Assembly (NCBI GenBank): GCA_030052745.1
Contig: JANBVO010000001.1
Coordinates: 1,054,001-1,118,000 of the forward strand
Length of the DNA: 64,000 nt
Origin: Pleurostoma richardsiae
Taxonomy: Eukaryota; Ascomycota; Sordariomycetes; Calosphaeriales; Pleurostomataceae
Direction: 5' to 3'
Shown: piece by piece, positions 32,902 to 44,841 of the stretch
Layout of the letters: every line of letters begins with the position of its first letter
Position numbering within the stretch: position 1 is the stretch's first letter
Position numbers and translations under genes: made by a program
Notes under the pieces: model-generated
What the model was told of the DNA's origin: nothing
The model's input: the letters and a program-made list of their open reading frames with translations, nothing else
Databases searched by the model: none

Positions 32902-35900
32902 CTAAGCCTTGCTAGGAGCATTGGCTTGCTCTTCGGCGGCATCCATGTACAGGTCAATCAGGCAACTAGCCGACCAAGACTGCGAAGGGCACTGTACGGG
33001 GCGTCATGTCAGTGATTGTCACCGTAAGATAGGGGGAGACTCGGAGTAAAACTGACAGAATCTGCACAGAACTCGCCGTTTTTCTGGGTCAACTCAGTAA
33101 GTCCGGCCCAGGGGTTCTCACGAATCATCTTCTTGCAGCCGATCAGGCGCCGAGTGACCTGCTGGAATGCCTCGGTCCGACCCTCCAGATCGCCGTTACG
33201 CCGGGCCAGGTCAAACTTGAGCAGGGCACGGAGGAAAAAGCCAGTCGGCCAAAGCCACTCGGGACCTTGGTGGTAGTTGCGGCCCTTGCTTGTCGCAAAG
33301 TCGGTGCTGTCTTCGCTGTTGATGTAGTAGGGCCGGTAGTTGAGATCCGAAGGATCGAGAGTGGCCATGCCGGTCGGCCCACGCAGGACCTTGTCAGCCA
33401 TGACAAGGGCGTACATGGCATGCTTTGGGTTGAAGAGGTCAGAGGCTACAGTCATGGTGATGGGAAAGTTGGGCCGTAGCTGGTAGTCTTCGTACTCCTT
33501 GCCGGAACGGTACAAATCTTTGTAGATGCCTCGGCGGTGGACGACCTTTGGGTTGACATCGTAGGATTTATCGTCATCCGAGGACAGGGGGATGTAGAAG
33601 CACCGCTCGAAGTTCGCCTTGATTGTGTCCGCCCATGTCGTGAAGGAGATCTCGGAGCCGTCGGCTTTCTTGACACTGGAGTACGGGTACTTCCCTTGCG
33701 AGCTAAGGTCGGCTACCCAGCGCAGGGCGCTGTAGGACAGGCCAACTATCTCGACGGCGCTGCCATCACGCGGCGTTCCGGGTACGCCCTTGGAGCCAGC
33801 ACGAACGCTCTCGCCCATCTTGTCCATCCATGTTCCGCAGTTGTGCTGGTTTCCGCCGCGAATGAAGCCCGTGTCCCAGTCGACTTGTATGTCAATCTGG
33901 AAACCAGGATCGCTCATCTGAGAATCCAGTCCAGGCCCAGCATTCGCCTCACGGAAAGACATGCCTCCAGCATGCCGCTGCAGTGCTTCTTGAATGATGT
34001 CTTGGATGGTGCTCTCTTTGGAATACGCACGAGGGTCATCATCAGGGAACCAAGTGTCGTCGTAGGGCAGGAAGCGCCGCTTGGTCTTCGCTTGCAAGAG
34101 ATCGAGCCCCTCCGGTGCAAGGCGTGTGTAGTCCTGGATGCATTGCAGGAAGAACCAGATCGAGTCGCGGGAGTTGTAGCGGGGATTCCTGCCCGAGCCC
34201 AAGAGGTTGGGAATCATGCCATGCTTGAGTACGCTCGCAAATGCGAGGATGTGTTCCTTGGCTTCTGGAAAGCGAGCTGTGCCAATGAGAAGACCCCGGA
34301 GGGAGATGAAGACATCGCGTCCCCAGCAGCGCGCCCAATCCACTGCAAAATGCGGCAGGCCAGCCGCAAGTGAAGGAACCAGGTGGTTTGGGTAGAGCGA
34401 CGCCGATTTTACCAACCCAACCTCTTGCACACTCACCATTGCCAGGCTCTGGACGAACCACTGGCCCTGCTGCACATTTTCGTGCATGAGAGTGATTCCG
34501 CGATCCCAACTAGCCAAGTACGCCGTCCGCATGACGAGAGCAAAGTAGCGGGGGAGCAAGAAGCTCGGGATCTTTCGAATGGCGTCAAACCGATCCCTGA
34601 GCCACGTCGTCGGTTTAACCAGCCGAGGGTATAAGTCTGACTTAGACGCTCTGTCAAGGCGGGCGACGATATAGTCTAGAGCCCATTGGCCCTCACGCAG
34701 GTGCTGACATAAGGGATGGGCAAGATTGTTGTCCCTGATGACGTCCTTGAGGATGCTCCACCAGCCTTGGAAGCCAGCGTAGACGAGGCTGCCATAACCT
34801 GGAACGGCATAGACACCGTGCTTCCCGTCGGTGGCGTCACGTTCCTCGGCCTCCGCGCGGTACATGACGAAGTTCAGATCGATCAGGTCGAGTTCTCCGA
34901 AAGCCTCACTTGCGCCAGACGTAACAAAGGTATCCAGACCCGCCGAGTGCTCCGCGGCGGGAATCCAAGTTTCGAATAGTGCAATGCTTCCGGGCGGGAA
35001 CTTGTCGCGGACGGTGATGATAGTCTCGTCGCCTTTGACCTCCATGCGAACGCCCGGGATGTCAATGACGCGACTAGGCAGTCCACGAAGGAATTTCTTG
35101 TCTTTTTGAACCTCCGCCTTGGCCTCATCGCCCGAGTCGACCTCAAGCATCCAACTGCCAAGATGGCGTGCCCTGGTGCCTGTCAGGTGAACGGCGTTGA
35201 AGGAGCCATTACCATTCCCATATCCCGGATACGCTGTGTGGGCAATCAGGAAGTAACCCTTCCGCGACTCAGGATGGACACGATGGACAGTGACGTATTG
35301 GTCCTCGTGATGGATATGGCTCTCGTCGTACCCGTCCTTCCCCATCAGTGTATGGATCTGGTTCAGCAATTTCTTGACACCCCCGATGCCATGCTTTCCA
35401 CCGCCGATCTTGATGTGCTCCTTGTTGGAGGAGTCGGAAGTGTAGAGCCTGGTCTCGTTCACGAGGTCCACAAGCTTCGGATAAATCTCGTCGTAGCCCA
35501 TGACACTACCCGTAGCACTGGCACACATGTTAACGAGAGCAGCGTTAGGGAGAGTATCCCTCGCATCGCGCTTCTGAGCTGGCACTTCATTGTCGTGGGT
35601 GCAGTCCATGAACAGAGCTTGGATGGGAGAGGGCTTGACGCGACGGATGATCTCCCTCGCATTCGCTTGGTCCCCGTTGGCAGCGTCGCCGTTCTCATTC
35701 GCGGCCTTCGCGTCCGCCCTGGAGACCTCGTCCACTTCGAAGCTACCGATGGGACGGCCACCGTGGCGGTGAACCAGCCTGCTCATCTCAGCCGTACTCC
35801 AAGCCTGCATCGCCTCACGGATCAGAGAGCTTAAGCCGAGTCGCTTGACAAAGACGTAGTCCGTCTCTTCGGAGCCGGTGAACAGCTCGGCAACTGTGTA

Positions 35901-37721
35901 CAAGTTCGGACGCACTCGACGAGCCTCGTCGAGGATGTGCTCGGCAACGTGTATCGGGGTGGAGTGCGCGTTGTCGATGCGGAAGCCCTTGAAATATTTG
36001 GCAAGCATGCGAGAATACTGCGTCATGTGGTCCCACAACCATGGACTGTCCTGGGGGCCGCTGCCATAGCGGAGCTTGACACAGTCACCCCAGACGATGA
36101 CTTCTCTGCGGAGGTAGACGCGAGACTGGGAACCAGCATTGTCAACGAGGGCGTTGCCGCCCCAGACCCAACCATTGTTGACGAGGACCAGGTCCTCCGG
36201 CTTGTGCTTCGCAGTCTTCTCGTTTCTGGGAAGACGCGTGAAGTATGTTTCGATCAGGGGGCTGGCGCCGCTGATCTTGCCCAGTTTGGGTCCGTGGTCG
36301 TCAAGACGCACATACTTGACTCGGTTGAAGATTTGCTGGAGGATCTCCGTAACCTCGGCGTCGTACTCCTTGTAAAAGGGCATGTTGACGACGTCTAGAA
36401 CTGACACGATCTTAGACCGGGCAGCGGCTTTATCAGGACCGTCGCCTTTTTCGCCTTCATACCTGCCAAAGATGGAAGACAGGAGTGCCGCAGATATCTT
36501 GGGGTCGATCTTCCTCCTGAACCGCTCCCCCAGGCGGTCATTGCCGCGAAGACCATGCTTGATCAAGAACGCCGCCTGGTCCTTCAAGGCGGCGGACTTG
36601 AGGCTGTCAGGTCCATCCGCCCCGATTGCGCCTTCGGGAAACTGTGCGTCGCCAGCGACCCACGACCCGACCGCAGCGTCAGCGTCACGGTCGACATTGA
36701 GAGCATAGTACTCCCACAGCCGGATGTTGCCAATGACCTGCTGCTTGACTGCATCCATGATCTTGATCAGATCGTCTATCGACTTGATCTCGTCAGGCAA
36801 ACCGAGCTTAGCAAGATTATAGCCGAGATCGAGCAGTTTCGTGTCAAGAAGATAGGCTGATTCCAGCCATGGCGCTGTAGTCAAGTTATAGCCCGCCTCG
36901 GGATGGTCCGACAGCCAGGGACTATTGTTTGCCGTGTGGTTGAGGACAATATCCGTCAAGCTCAACAGAGAGTGGTTCTTTTCCAGGCTGTCGACCATCT
37001 GCTGGACGTCGCTCTCGCCATTGGGGAAGCATGCGGGGTCCCATGCCAATTGGTCGTACAGGCTGTACGGCGAATTGGATTCACCACGGACTTGGAGAGG
37101 TGTGAAGTGAATCATGTTGTATCCTCGCTCGCTTATTCCCCGCAAATGACGCTCCCAGTCGTCTGGGTATGCGCCCATGAACTTGCTGATGACGGAGAAG
37201 ATGGACAGAGCGTCGAGAGGCAACGGCCGACCGTCCAGCTTAAGGCGCGGGGCGACATCGATGTAGTAGAGGGGCGTCTTCACCTTCTCTACGTCTGAGG
37301 AAGTGCTGTTGCCCAGGTCTTCGGCGAGTGGGGGTAGCGGCGCATAGCTGATGTAGTAGGCATAAACACCGGCATCGAGGATCGGAATCGAGATCTCAAT
37401 GTCTCGCGAGACGTCGGATACAAGACTTCGAAACCTCCCGGTCAGCTCACCTGCAGATCAATCGGGAATGGAGAGGGAGGGGGGGGCGTACGGGAACTCC
37501 TGGAAGACGTCTCTGTGGAAGTCGGCCCCCTCTTTGGGCACGTTTATCCACAGGCTGCCATGGCGGGCTATGCTCGAGGCACCTTCGATCTTGAAGCGGA
37601 CAGTGAATGGCTCCTGGGACCGAGGCGCCAGGTAGATGTATTCGTTAGGCACCTGGGGGGAGCCATCGTCGTTGAGCTCCAGGAGGTAGACCTCGTTGGA
37701 AACCATGGTTTTGGGTATCAT
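32902..37721 (-). CDS. GDB1: Glycogen debranching enzyme (4-alpha-glucanotransferase / amylo-1,6-glucosidase)
   Basis: Three exons: 37492-37721, 33057-37434, 32902-32991, giving 1565 residues, close to the usual 1530-1570 of eukaryotic debranching enzymes. The start MIPKTMVSNEVYLLEL is the first ATG (a second at 37706 is possible). Residues about 1-120 form the N-terminal domain (RHGSLWINVPKEGADFHRDVF, IPILDAGVYAYYISY). The GH13-like glucanotransferase follows with YNMIHFTPLQVRG, LTDIVLNHTANNSPW, GFRIDNAHSTP and TVAELFTGSEETD. The GH133 glucosidase half contains HFAVDWARCWGRDVFISLRGLL and WPTGFFLRALLKFD. The last exon adds CPSQSWSASCLIDLYMDAA. It removes branches in glycogen after phosphorylase. 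Intron 2 (32992-33056) was needed to recover the conserved tail; without it the frame ends at 33009. Confidence 0.95.
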
Positions 37722-40176
37722 GTTGGGGGAGAGGAGAGGAGCTGGAAGCTCGAGGGCCCCACGTTTTATCTAAGCTACCAGCACAGACGAGTGGAGCTCA
37801 TTCACGTGTGACGTGTGTCGACAGATGAGGCTGGGGGAATCGGCTGGTCGTGAGGCAGCGCAAAGGAAGGAGGCCAAGGCGCAGAGTAGTGTTGCCGGCT
37901 CCGAACAGTGAGGGATCGCGATTGACGGTAAGATTGCCAGAGCAGACAAGCTGCCAGCTGTCACAGCACAGGCGTTTTTCACTTGAACAAGAACAGGGAG
38001 TAGATATACAGAGGGCGTCGATGTAGTCGATGTACGCAGTAGGTGTGCAGGAGTCAACAGGATCGGCCAAAAGTTTACCAAGGAAGAGTATGGAGGAGAT
38101 GTGGGAGGTGATGGAGCTTTAAGAGGGAGCGGGAGCTTACTGCATGCCCGTTGGACGTGGACGTGGGCTGGAGTGGACGGCGCAAGAAACGGTGTCACCG
38201 GAGCTTCGATGGCGCGGGGCAGGTACATCCATGGATTGGTTTCCCGGTCGTACATCGGGGGAAGGACGACGCATCATCTTGGTGAGATGTAGCCGCGATG
38301 TACCTCACCTCAGGCGGCGATGTACCGCTTTGACAGCCCCGCCATTCGGCAAGGCACCGCACGTAACTGAGACAAGCGGCAGGCGGGTTGGAAGACCGCT
38401 ACTGTGCCTGCTTGTAGCCTTGAAGCATTTCCAGATCGGGACCACGTACGGACTTTCACAGTACGTGCTCCAGGAGATCGATTGCTAATGTCAACTGCCG
38501 GCGCAAATCCGGCGGCTTCGGCAGAACGCGTCTCTGAACGACGCAGCAAATCGAACGCTAAGACATCGTACCGAAGCGTGCCTGCCTACCTTAGGTACAG
38601 CAAGCAGCGCAAGTCTGCTATTTCTCCGCGCTCTCGTCGTGGCTCGACGATAAACACCTCAGCACTCAGCAGCCATAAACCTGGACGACGGTAACCCTGG
38701 ACGGATGCGGGCGGCTTGGGAGGATAGCATCGGTGCCAGCCAGCCAGCCAGCGCCTTACCCTATCCATACGGCCGGTCCCATTGCGAGCAAGTGCCGGCG
38801 AGACTTTTTAGTGTAGGTACGGGAAAGTCGATCATCCAGGGGGTTGATCAGGTAATGATGATGATATCTGCCCCTTATTACTTAGCTCTGGTCTCAACAA
38901 CGGACAGAGCCAGAGACCAGACGCTTTTCCGCCGCAATATGAGCTCCGGCTGCCCCGCCGCCGCCCGCGCCGTCCCACTCTTGCGTCCCTCAACAGCCCA
39001 GGTGAGGGGGTGAGGGGCCTTTGGGGCCCCAAAGGCCCCAATTCCCCAAAGGTCCAGAACATAAGCAAACCTCTATCAGAGGTACAGAACAACAGTACGA
39101 GTAACAGTGAAGATCTCAAAACGGGACAAACAAAACACACCGCTCTTCTTCTACTCCTAAATCCGTGAGGGTAGACGCTGGCTGACAGAGGTCCCGATGC
39201 ACCAATGCATCACATCTGCAGTCCGTCGTCATTGTCGGATGCTCCTTCCCCTGCTGAGCCTCCGTCCCGTCTTATCCGCCGACCACTTTAACCGGGCTTT
39301 ACCAGGACGGGGACACTGCGAGAAATTTTCCCATGCGGGAAACAACCTGGAAGCGCCTTTCGCAGGCGAGGAACCTGGTTACTGCGCTAGACTAGCGCCC
39401 AGGCACCTTACTACCTTCGAAGCCGCAGGCATTACGTCACTGAGTACCATCGAGCCCGCGGCAGGTACAAGTTGGACAGCGGGCGAGGTACCGCCAGACG
39501 CCGCGGCCGATAGCCTGGCCTTCGGCTCGCTCCTTGGGATCGCCTCGTCGACTGTCACCTCCCCGGTCCCTCGTTCCTGAACATCAGTCGGGGCTGCCGC
39601 CGGTGTCGCTCCATTGGTTGCAGAGAAGAGGCAAGCAATACTCCCTTCAGGACATCAGGGCATGTACGTTGCGATGAGAGCCGAGCCGGCGCATTACGCA
39701 CGGGAGTGATATACTGCATACAGAGAAGGCGACACCGCTGAGATGGCATTTCTGACAAGGTCAGCTCGGTTGAATTGAGAACAAATACTCGGTGAGGCAT
39801 CTACTCGTCTTTCCCATCTCCCCCCAGACGACCTCAGGCACGGACTGGCTTCAAGAGATTGGATACCTGAACGCCTGGGATTTGCAGTCGTTCATGCCCA
39901 CTTAATGATGTTCGTCATGTGAATACAAGCTTGCATTCAGGTAGACTGGTTCGACTGAGGTCATGTAAAAAAGCACTGCTTCTTTCCCAAGTCAATCCCG
40001 GTATCATTCGTTTTCGATGCGGCATCCGCACGTATCACTATTTCTCCCGTCCCAACTCTTGTTCTCGGGTATCGTCCCTTCCACCCTCGGCCCGCAATAT
40101 CCAACCGTGACCCCAATAATAAGGAATATAGGCAAAGCAGCTTAGGTAGGTAGTTAGGTAGACAGCCATGCAAAGA
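37722..40176. other. Intergenic region between debranching enzyme and glycerol-3-phosphate dehydrogenase
   Basis: 2.45 kb. The part next to 37721 is the debranching-enzyme promoter and leader. Frames such as 37770-38255 (minus, 161 codons, Pro/Ala/Ser-rich) lack homology. A GCCA tandem run lies at about 38729-38750, and a perfect 26-bp palindrome at 39014-39039. Nothing else is supported. Confidence 0.4.
39014..39039. repeat. Perfect 26-bp palindrome
   Basis: The arm GGGGCCTTTGGGG is followed immediately by its exact reverse complement with no spacer. A further GGGGAATTGGGG-like partial arm follows just downstream on the opposite strand (around 39041-39052, AATTCCCCAAAGG). It could extrude as a cruciform or act as a strong stem in an RNA. 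It lies in intergenic DNA about 1 kb from either flanking gene. Confidence 0.75.
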
Positions 40177-41642
40177 TCAATTCGGGAGGCTGTGGGCGGA
40201 TCTAGCGACGAGGTTCGGGATGTCGTCCACCTCGTTCCTCCCTTCCAGGATATCTGTTCCTCACTAGTCAGCGTAACATACTCCAAGAAATACAGGGGGT
40301 GTTTGGGAGACTCACGGCTGACGGCGGTGAAGAGCGGGTACGACTTCTCGAGGCCTCTGGTCTTCAGGAAACTGTTGACCTCCTTGGCCGTCGTCGTGCC
40401 CTGCAGCATCTGGCCGTTGAGCTCCGTCCGCTCGATCTCCTCCACGCTCACGCCCCTCTCGATCGCCATCTTGGCACACCGGAAGTTACGACCGCCCGAG
40501 CAGCTAGTGATAAGATCGGCAACGCCCGCGCTCTCCTCCGTGAAGGTCGCCGCCTGCACCGTCTCGCCGAAGAACTCCTTTCCGAACTTGACCATCTCCA
40601 TCAGGCCCACCCGCATGATCGCCGCCTTGGCGTTGTCGCCCCAGCCCCTCCCGTCCACGAAGCCCGCCGCCAGCGCCACGATGTTCTTGAGCGCGCCGCC
40701 CAGCGACACGCCCGCCACGTCTGACACCATCGACACGTGGAAGTACGGCCGGTGGAACAGCTGCGCGAAGGTCTCGTGGTCGAGCGGCGGGTACGCCGCC
40801 GGCACGGCTGTCAGCTTTGTCTTGGACGCGCGGCCGCGCGCGTCGCGGTGCTGCTGCACGGCAGCCTGGGCGGCGGGGTCGGTGGCTGGGGTGATGGAGA
40901 GGTCGATACCGGGGGACTGCGAGCGCGGCGAGGGGTTGCGCGAGCTGTCCATCGGCGGCGGGTCGTAGGCAATGGTGGTCTCGGACCACTTCTCCTGGGC
41001 AATCTCGCTGGCGATGTTGGCGCCGGACAGGGCACCGCAGTAGATGCCCAGGCCGTCGCCGATCCACTCAGAGAAGAGGGCGACGCCGTCGTCGGAGACC
41101 TCAACGCCCTTTATGCAGGAGATGCCTCGCGCAAAGGGCAAGATGTGGCCCTTGAGCTGCTTGGTGACGTTGCCGATGAACTGGTGGGGCAGGTTGAAGA
41201 CGAGCACCGAGGAGTCGCGCACGGCCTCCTGCAGCGACGGGTTGGCGACGACGTTGTCGGGCAGGCGGATCCCAGGCAGATACTTGATATTCTCGTGGTA
41301 CTTGTTGATAAGCTCGGTGAGCTTGTGCTTCTTGCCCTTCTCGGCGGGGTCGTAGTGTTTCGAGCTCTCAGGGACAGCCACCTCCTCCTCGTGCACCCAC
41401 ATCTGCACCACCTCCTCGAAGATGTCCGGGTGCTCCCGCGTGTTCTCGGCGACGATCTTGGAGATTGTCGAGCCCCAATTGCCGGACCCGATGACGGTCA
41501 CCTTGTGCCGCTTCGCGTACCCGCCGAGAGTCGCCATGTTGCGCTGGCAGAGGACCGACTTGACGATTAGCTTGTGATTGTGGAGCAGCTGGGGAATTCT
41601 TCTTGAGACAAAGAGGGGGGCTGCAGACACACGGAGGAGCAT
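40177..41642 (-). CDS. GPD1: NAD-dependent glycerol-3-phosphate dehydrogenase
   Basis: Two exons, 40316-41642 and 40177-40253, 467 residues. The NAD site is [61 protein letters not shown] and [18 protein letters not shown] (catalytic-Lys region) are classic. [14 protein letters not shown] and [15 protein letters not shown] complete the substrate domain. The final exon replaces an intron read-through and adds [17 protein letters not shown] 35-residue basic, hydrophobic extension ([18 protein letters not shown]) precedes the usual [12 protein letters not shown] start (41537), so two isoforms, one possibly organellar, could arise. A Pro/Ser/Ala-rich insertion of about 50 residues sits between [11 protein letters not shown] and the FHRPYFHV segment, as in many filamentous ascomycetes. 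It makes glycerol 3-phosphate for lipid and osmolyte glycerol synthesis and redox balance. Confidence 0.93.
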
Positions 41643-42771
41643 GCGGATGGGGAGGGCGAGGGGGAGGGGGGAGCGTGGAAGTACAATCGTGGCTGCTGAG
41701 GAGAGCGGGCGAGGCCAATCAAAAGGTAGTTATATGTTGTGGTGTTGGGATGTTGGCACCTGAATGGCGTTGAGTTGCTGACCGAGGAATAAGGCCTGGT
41801 TTGTCTCGTGCCCACACTTCACTTCGGGCGAACCTGCATTTTGCTGGGCCCGTCATCCATGCTTCAATGACGCAGGTCAAGGCAAAATGGCCGACCGCCT
41901 GCCTCTTTGGGAGGGAAAAGCTAGTTCAGTACCTATATCCCGCGCATGAATTGGTGCATTTTTTCGACATGTGAGGGTATCTCGCTAGCACAAGCTCTTG
42001 CCGGGTCCACTGGTGAGCTGCCGTCCCACCCAGGTCTAAAACCTTTCACGATCCTCAAATGGAGCCGAGGTGCGATGACTTCACAAATGGCCAGGGAATA
42101 TGTACAGACAAGCCGTTAGCCGCAGTGGGAGCCTCATTAGATCCCTGAAGCATCTGACATTGTCTCATCTGGAAGAACGTGCACCCAAAGTTGGCAGAGT
42201 CGAGATGCCGAGGTGGGCGATCGAGCCCGTGCTTGATCATCAGGCTTGGGTCTCTTCAGCTGTTATCTCTCGGACGCAAAGCTAAACCCAGAGTTGTCTT
42301 GTTGTCTGGAGTGCGCCATGAAATTCTTCATGCATTGTACCTGCGTAAGCACTTTGGCAGGGTGTCTTAGGTCGCCGCTTGGATACTGACTCCGGGGCCG
42401 GCTGAGTCTCCACCAGCTCCGATCCGGTCTGACGCTTGTCCGGCAAGATTACTAGAACACGGCATGGAAATTGAAGGTAGTCCGCCGGAGTGATCCGGTG
42501 TTTCTTGCTTCAGAGCCTTCAGACACCGAGAGGTGTAGGAGGGCCAGCCGGCCCTCCTACGTCTAATGCAGAGCAAGGATGATCATAGATTGTGTGGTTT
42601 CCGTTGAGATTGCGCCATCGCGTCCCTCCAACGTCAGCTCCAGATTCCGAAGATCCGACCATAGATGGAGAAGACATCTTCCTATATATGCTTCCCGTCT
42701 TCCGTTCCTCCCGGCTCTCTTGGGTATCAAATGAGTGATGATAGCTTTCAAAAATGTTAAAGTTGCTTTTT
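41643..42771. other. Intergenic region
   Basis: 1.13 kb between the Gpd promoter (right of 41642) and the stop of the cyclotransferase-like gene. Short frames only. A small inverted match (GGAGGGCCAGCCGGCCCTCC around 42538-42557) may be a transcript hairpin. No gene called. Confidence 0.4.
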
Positions 42772-44112
42772 CTACCAATCCCTCGTCAACAGGTTCATCT
42801 TCTCCCCGTATGCTCCGCCATCCGCCCCCATTGACACCGTCCGCCGTAACCGATCTCCGTCATTATCCTCATTCTCCACGGTCCGCTCCCCATCTCCGAA
42901 GACAGGCTTAAGCACCGTATCATACGCCAACCAGATCAGCCGAAATGACCCAGCCAAGGCAACGGCCAACCACGCCGGTACCTTGCCGTCTTTGTCAGCC
43001 AGCAGCGTCTCCAGCGTAAAGTACACCAGCATGAGCGGCACCACCGCGGCAAGGACCACGACCTGGCCCAGCCTCTGCCGCAGCGTCGTGATAGTATACG
43101 GCTGCAGCGTCGCCAACCACGCCTGGTACTCCGCCGGTAGCTCATGCTCTCGCGCGCCGTCTCGAATCAGACGCAGATACCGTGCTGACGGCTGCGCGTA
43201 CTCCGGGTCCGGCCGCACCGGCTTGAGCAGCAGCCGCCGCCACCAGTCCTTGATCTTCTTGACGGGGTCTCCCGGCTCGCACGCGCGCTCGGCAGGGAGT
43301 ACAAGAAGCTGCTTGTGCTGCTGCCCCTCCTCGTCGCCGGGGTTGTCGCCATCGGTGGGCGGGATCTGCGGCGCGTACAGCGTGCGCGCGATGAATGGTC
43401 GTGGAACGGGGAAGGGCGGCTTCTCGGGCACGGAGACGGCGGGGGGCAGCTCAAGACAGGGGACGAGAATCTCGCGATAGCTGCTGCCGCCGCCCTCGGT
43501 CTTGATGATGGTGCGGTAGTCGGCGGGCGAAACTTCATAGACGACGCCAATGAGGCCCTTGTCCCAGATCGGGTCGCCGTGGGACACTATTCCCACCTCC
43601 TCCTGGCTGTCATCCTCCCATATCCCAGTCTTGTCGTCTCGAGAGGTGTCACGGTCGCCCAATGTGGGAGGATCAGGGAGCTTCGGCGGTATAGGCGGTA
43701 GCTTGGGGATCTTGCGCGGCGCAGTGTTGGCGAAGCAGGGTTCGGTGTAGGGGATGCCGGGGAGATCGAAGGTCAGGCGCAGGGACGGGGCCGAAACGTT
43801 GAGCTGGGAGAGCGGGCGGATGCCGCGCCGTCCGAGGAACGTCTCCGCGGAGAGATTAGACCCATAGGCGAGGTACAGGATTGTGGAGGCTTTGCTGTCG
43901 GGATCGTCGGCGGAGGTGCAAGGGATAGGCTCGTCGGGACATGGAGTCGGCGAGGCGCTCGCAAGCCGTTCGGCGCTGGTGCGCGGAATGCTAGAAACGG
44001 GCGGGTAGTCGGGCCTCTCGACGGCAGGGCGGATGTTGAGATCGCAGAAGCGATGGAGGATGCCGCCCGCGAAGGGACAACCCCTGGTTGTCTGATCTTG
44101 CGAATGCGTCAT
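42772..44112 (-). CDS. Gamma-glutamylcyclotransferase-like protein with C-terminal membrane anchor
   Basis: A single exon of 446 residues. The GGCT fold begins with ILYLAYGSNLSAETFLGRRGI (about residues 77-97), the signature YGSN loop, and continues through LTFDLPGIPYTEPCFANT and GLIGVVYEVSPADYRTIIKTEGGGSSY, whose Glu is in the position of the general acid/base. The enzyme family turns gamma-glutamyl amino acids into 5-oxoproline plus amino acid, or cleaves glutathione; relatives such as GliK act in secondary metabolism. Two hydrophobic stretches near the C-terminus (VVVLAAVVPLMLVYFTLETLL and WLAVALAGSFRLIWLAYDTVL) suggest an ER or other internal-membrane anchor. N-terminal 75 residues are Pro/Ser-rich and probably disordered. 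It is a widespread fungal protein, so the call does not imply a toxin cluster. Confidence 0.78.
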   Translation of the reverse strand: MTHSQDQTTRGCPFAGGILHRFCDLNIRPAVERPDYPPVSSIPRTSAERLASASPTPCPDEPIPCTSADDPDSKASTILYLAYGSNLSAETFLGRRGIRPLSQLNVSAPSLRLTFDLPGIPYTEPCFANTAPRKIPKLPPIPPKLPDPPTLGDRDTSRDDKTGIWEDDSQEEVGIVSHGDPIWDKGLIGVVYEVSPADYRTIIKTEGGGSSYREILVPCLELPPAVSVPEKPPFPVPRPFIARTLYAPQIPPTDGDNPGDEEGQQHKQLLVLPAERACEPGDPVKKIKDWWRRLLLKPVRPDPEYAQPSARYLRLIRDGAREHELPAEYQAWLATLQPYTITTLRQRLGQVVVLAAVVPLMLVYFTLETLLADKDGKVPAWLAVALAGSFRLIWLAYDTVLKPVFGDGERTVENEDNDGDRLRRTVSMGADGGAYGEKMNLLTRDW

Positions 44113-44208
44113 GGTGGAGGTCTTGCTTGATTGATGCTGGGCTGAGCAGACCTAGGCAGCGTGAGCTTCCAAAGGACAGACGCCTCGCAACGTTTAAGGC
44201 GGCACAAA

Positions 44209-44575
44209 ATGAACAGCCGCCAGATCTCTGAGGAAAGCAGCCAGCCCGATGCAACGGGAATGACGGGCTTGTTTGGGAAAGGATTGCTACAAGCGTCAAA
44301 GGGGCTGACGATTCTCTCAGGCGCATCCGTCGTTATCCTCGATTCCGGATTGGCGTCCCCCACCCCGGCGTCGGCCCAAAACCTCCGAGCTGCTGACGAC
44401 GACGGAGCCGGGGACGATTTCAACTGGCGCATCTACCACCCGAAGGTGAGAAAATGCCCGTCTTACCACTTCATTGACTCGATATCTTTGGTAGGACCAT
44501 GGATTTGGATTTTGCACGAACTATCAAGAGGTCCTGTCACGCAGCTGTGTCTTCAACACCGTCCACCGCTGCTGA
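44209..44575 (+). CDS. Small hypothetical protein with Cys-containing tail, 105 residues
   Basis: Two exons, 44209-44445 and 44495-44575, joined over a 49-nt intron with GTGAGA donor, TTGAC branch-like site and GGTAG acceptor. The product begins MNSRQISEESSQPDATG, has a hydrophobic patch (GLTILSGASVVILDSGLA), an acidic stretch (ADDDGAGDDFNWRIYHP) and a tail with three Cys (GFCTNY, RSCVFN, HRC at the end). Splicing converts a frame with an unlike tail into one that continues smoothly, which is the main support. It is divergent from the cyclotransferase-like gene with only 96 bases between the ATGs. No function can be assigned. Confidence 0.5.
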
Positions 44576-44841
44576 TCGTTAACCGGAACAGACTGACCAC
44601 TTTGGACGCGCTAAAACACCACAGAAGCATGTCTACACAGGCAATGGAAATGGAGGAGTATCATTACATGACACAGCTCAACGCGGTTTTTTGATTCGAA
44701 TTCAGCCATGCAAGCCTAATTGAGGCTCTCTGCGGGAGCCGGATTTTGTCGAACTCTTGCCGACCAAGCGTCCTAAATCTAACACTAGATAGGTATCCTA
44801 GGACGGCACTGCGGCCAGCACCCACCCATGCAGACCGACAC

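Noticed and set aside
33537-34373. 278-codon plus-strand frame inside the debranching enzyme gene
   Set aside because: Antisense shadow; the minus strand encodes continuous conserved GH133 sequence.
37770-38255. 161-codon minus frame upstream of the debranching enzyme
   Set aside because: Low-complexity Pro/Ser/Ala content with no homology; more likely promoter and leader DNA.
40737-41570. 277-codon frame antisense to glycerol-3-phosphate dehydrogenase
   Set aside because: Shadow of a GC-rich gene, no domain.
42772-44112. Assignment to a gliotoxin-like cluster because of the cyclotransferase fold
   Set aside because: No peptide synthetase, glutathione transferase or oxidoreductase partner is nearby, and membrane-anchored homologues are generally distributed in fungi.
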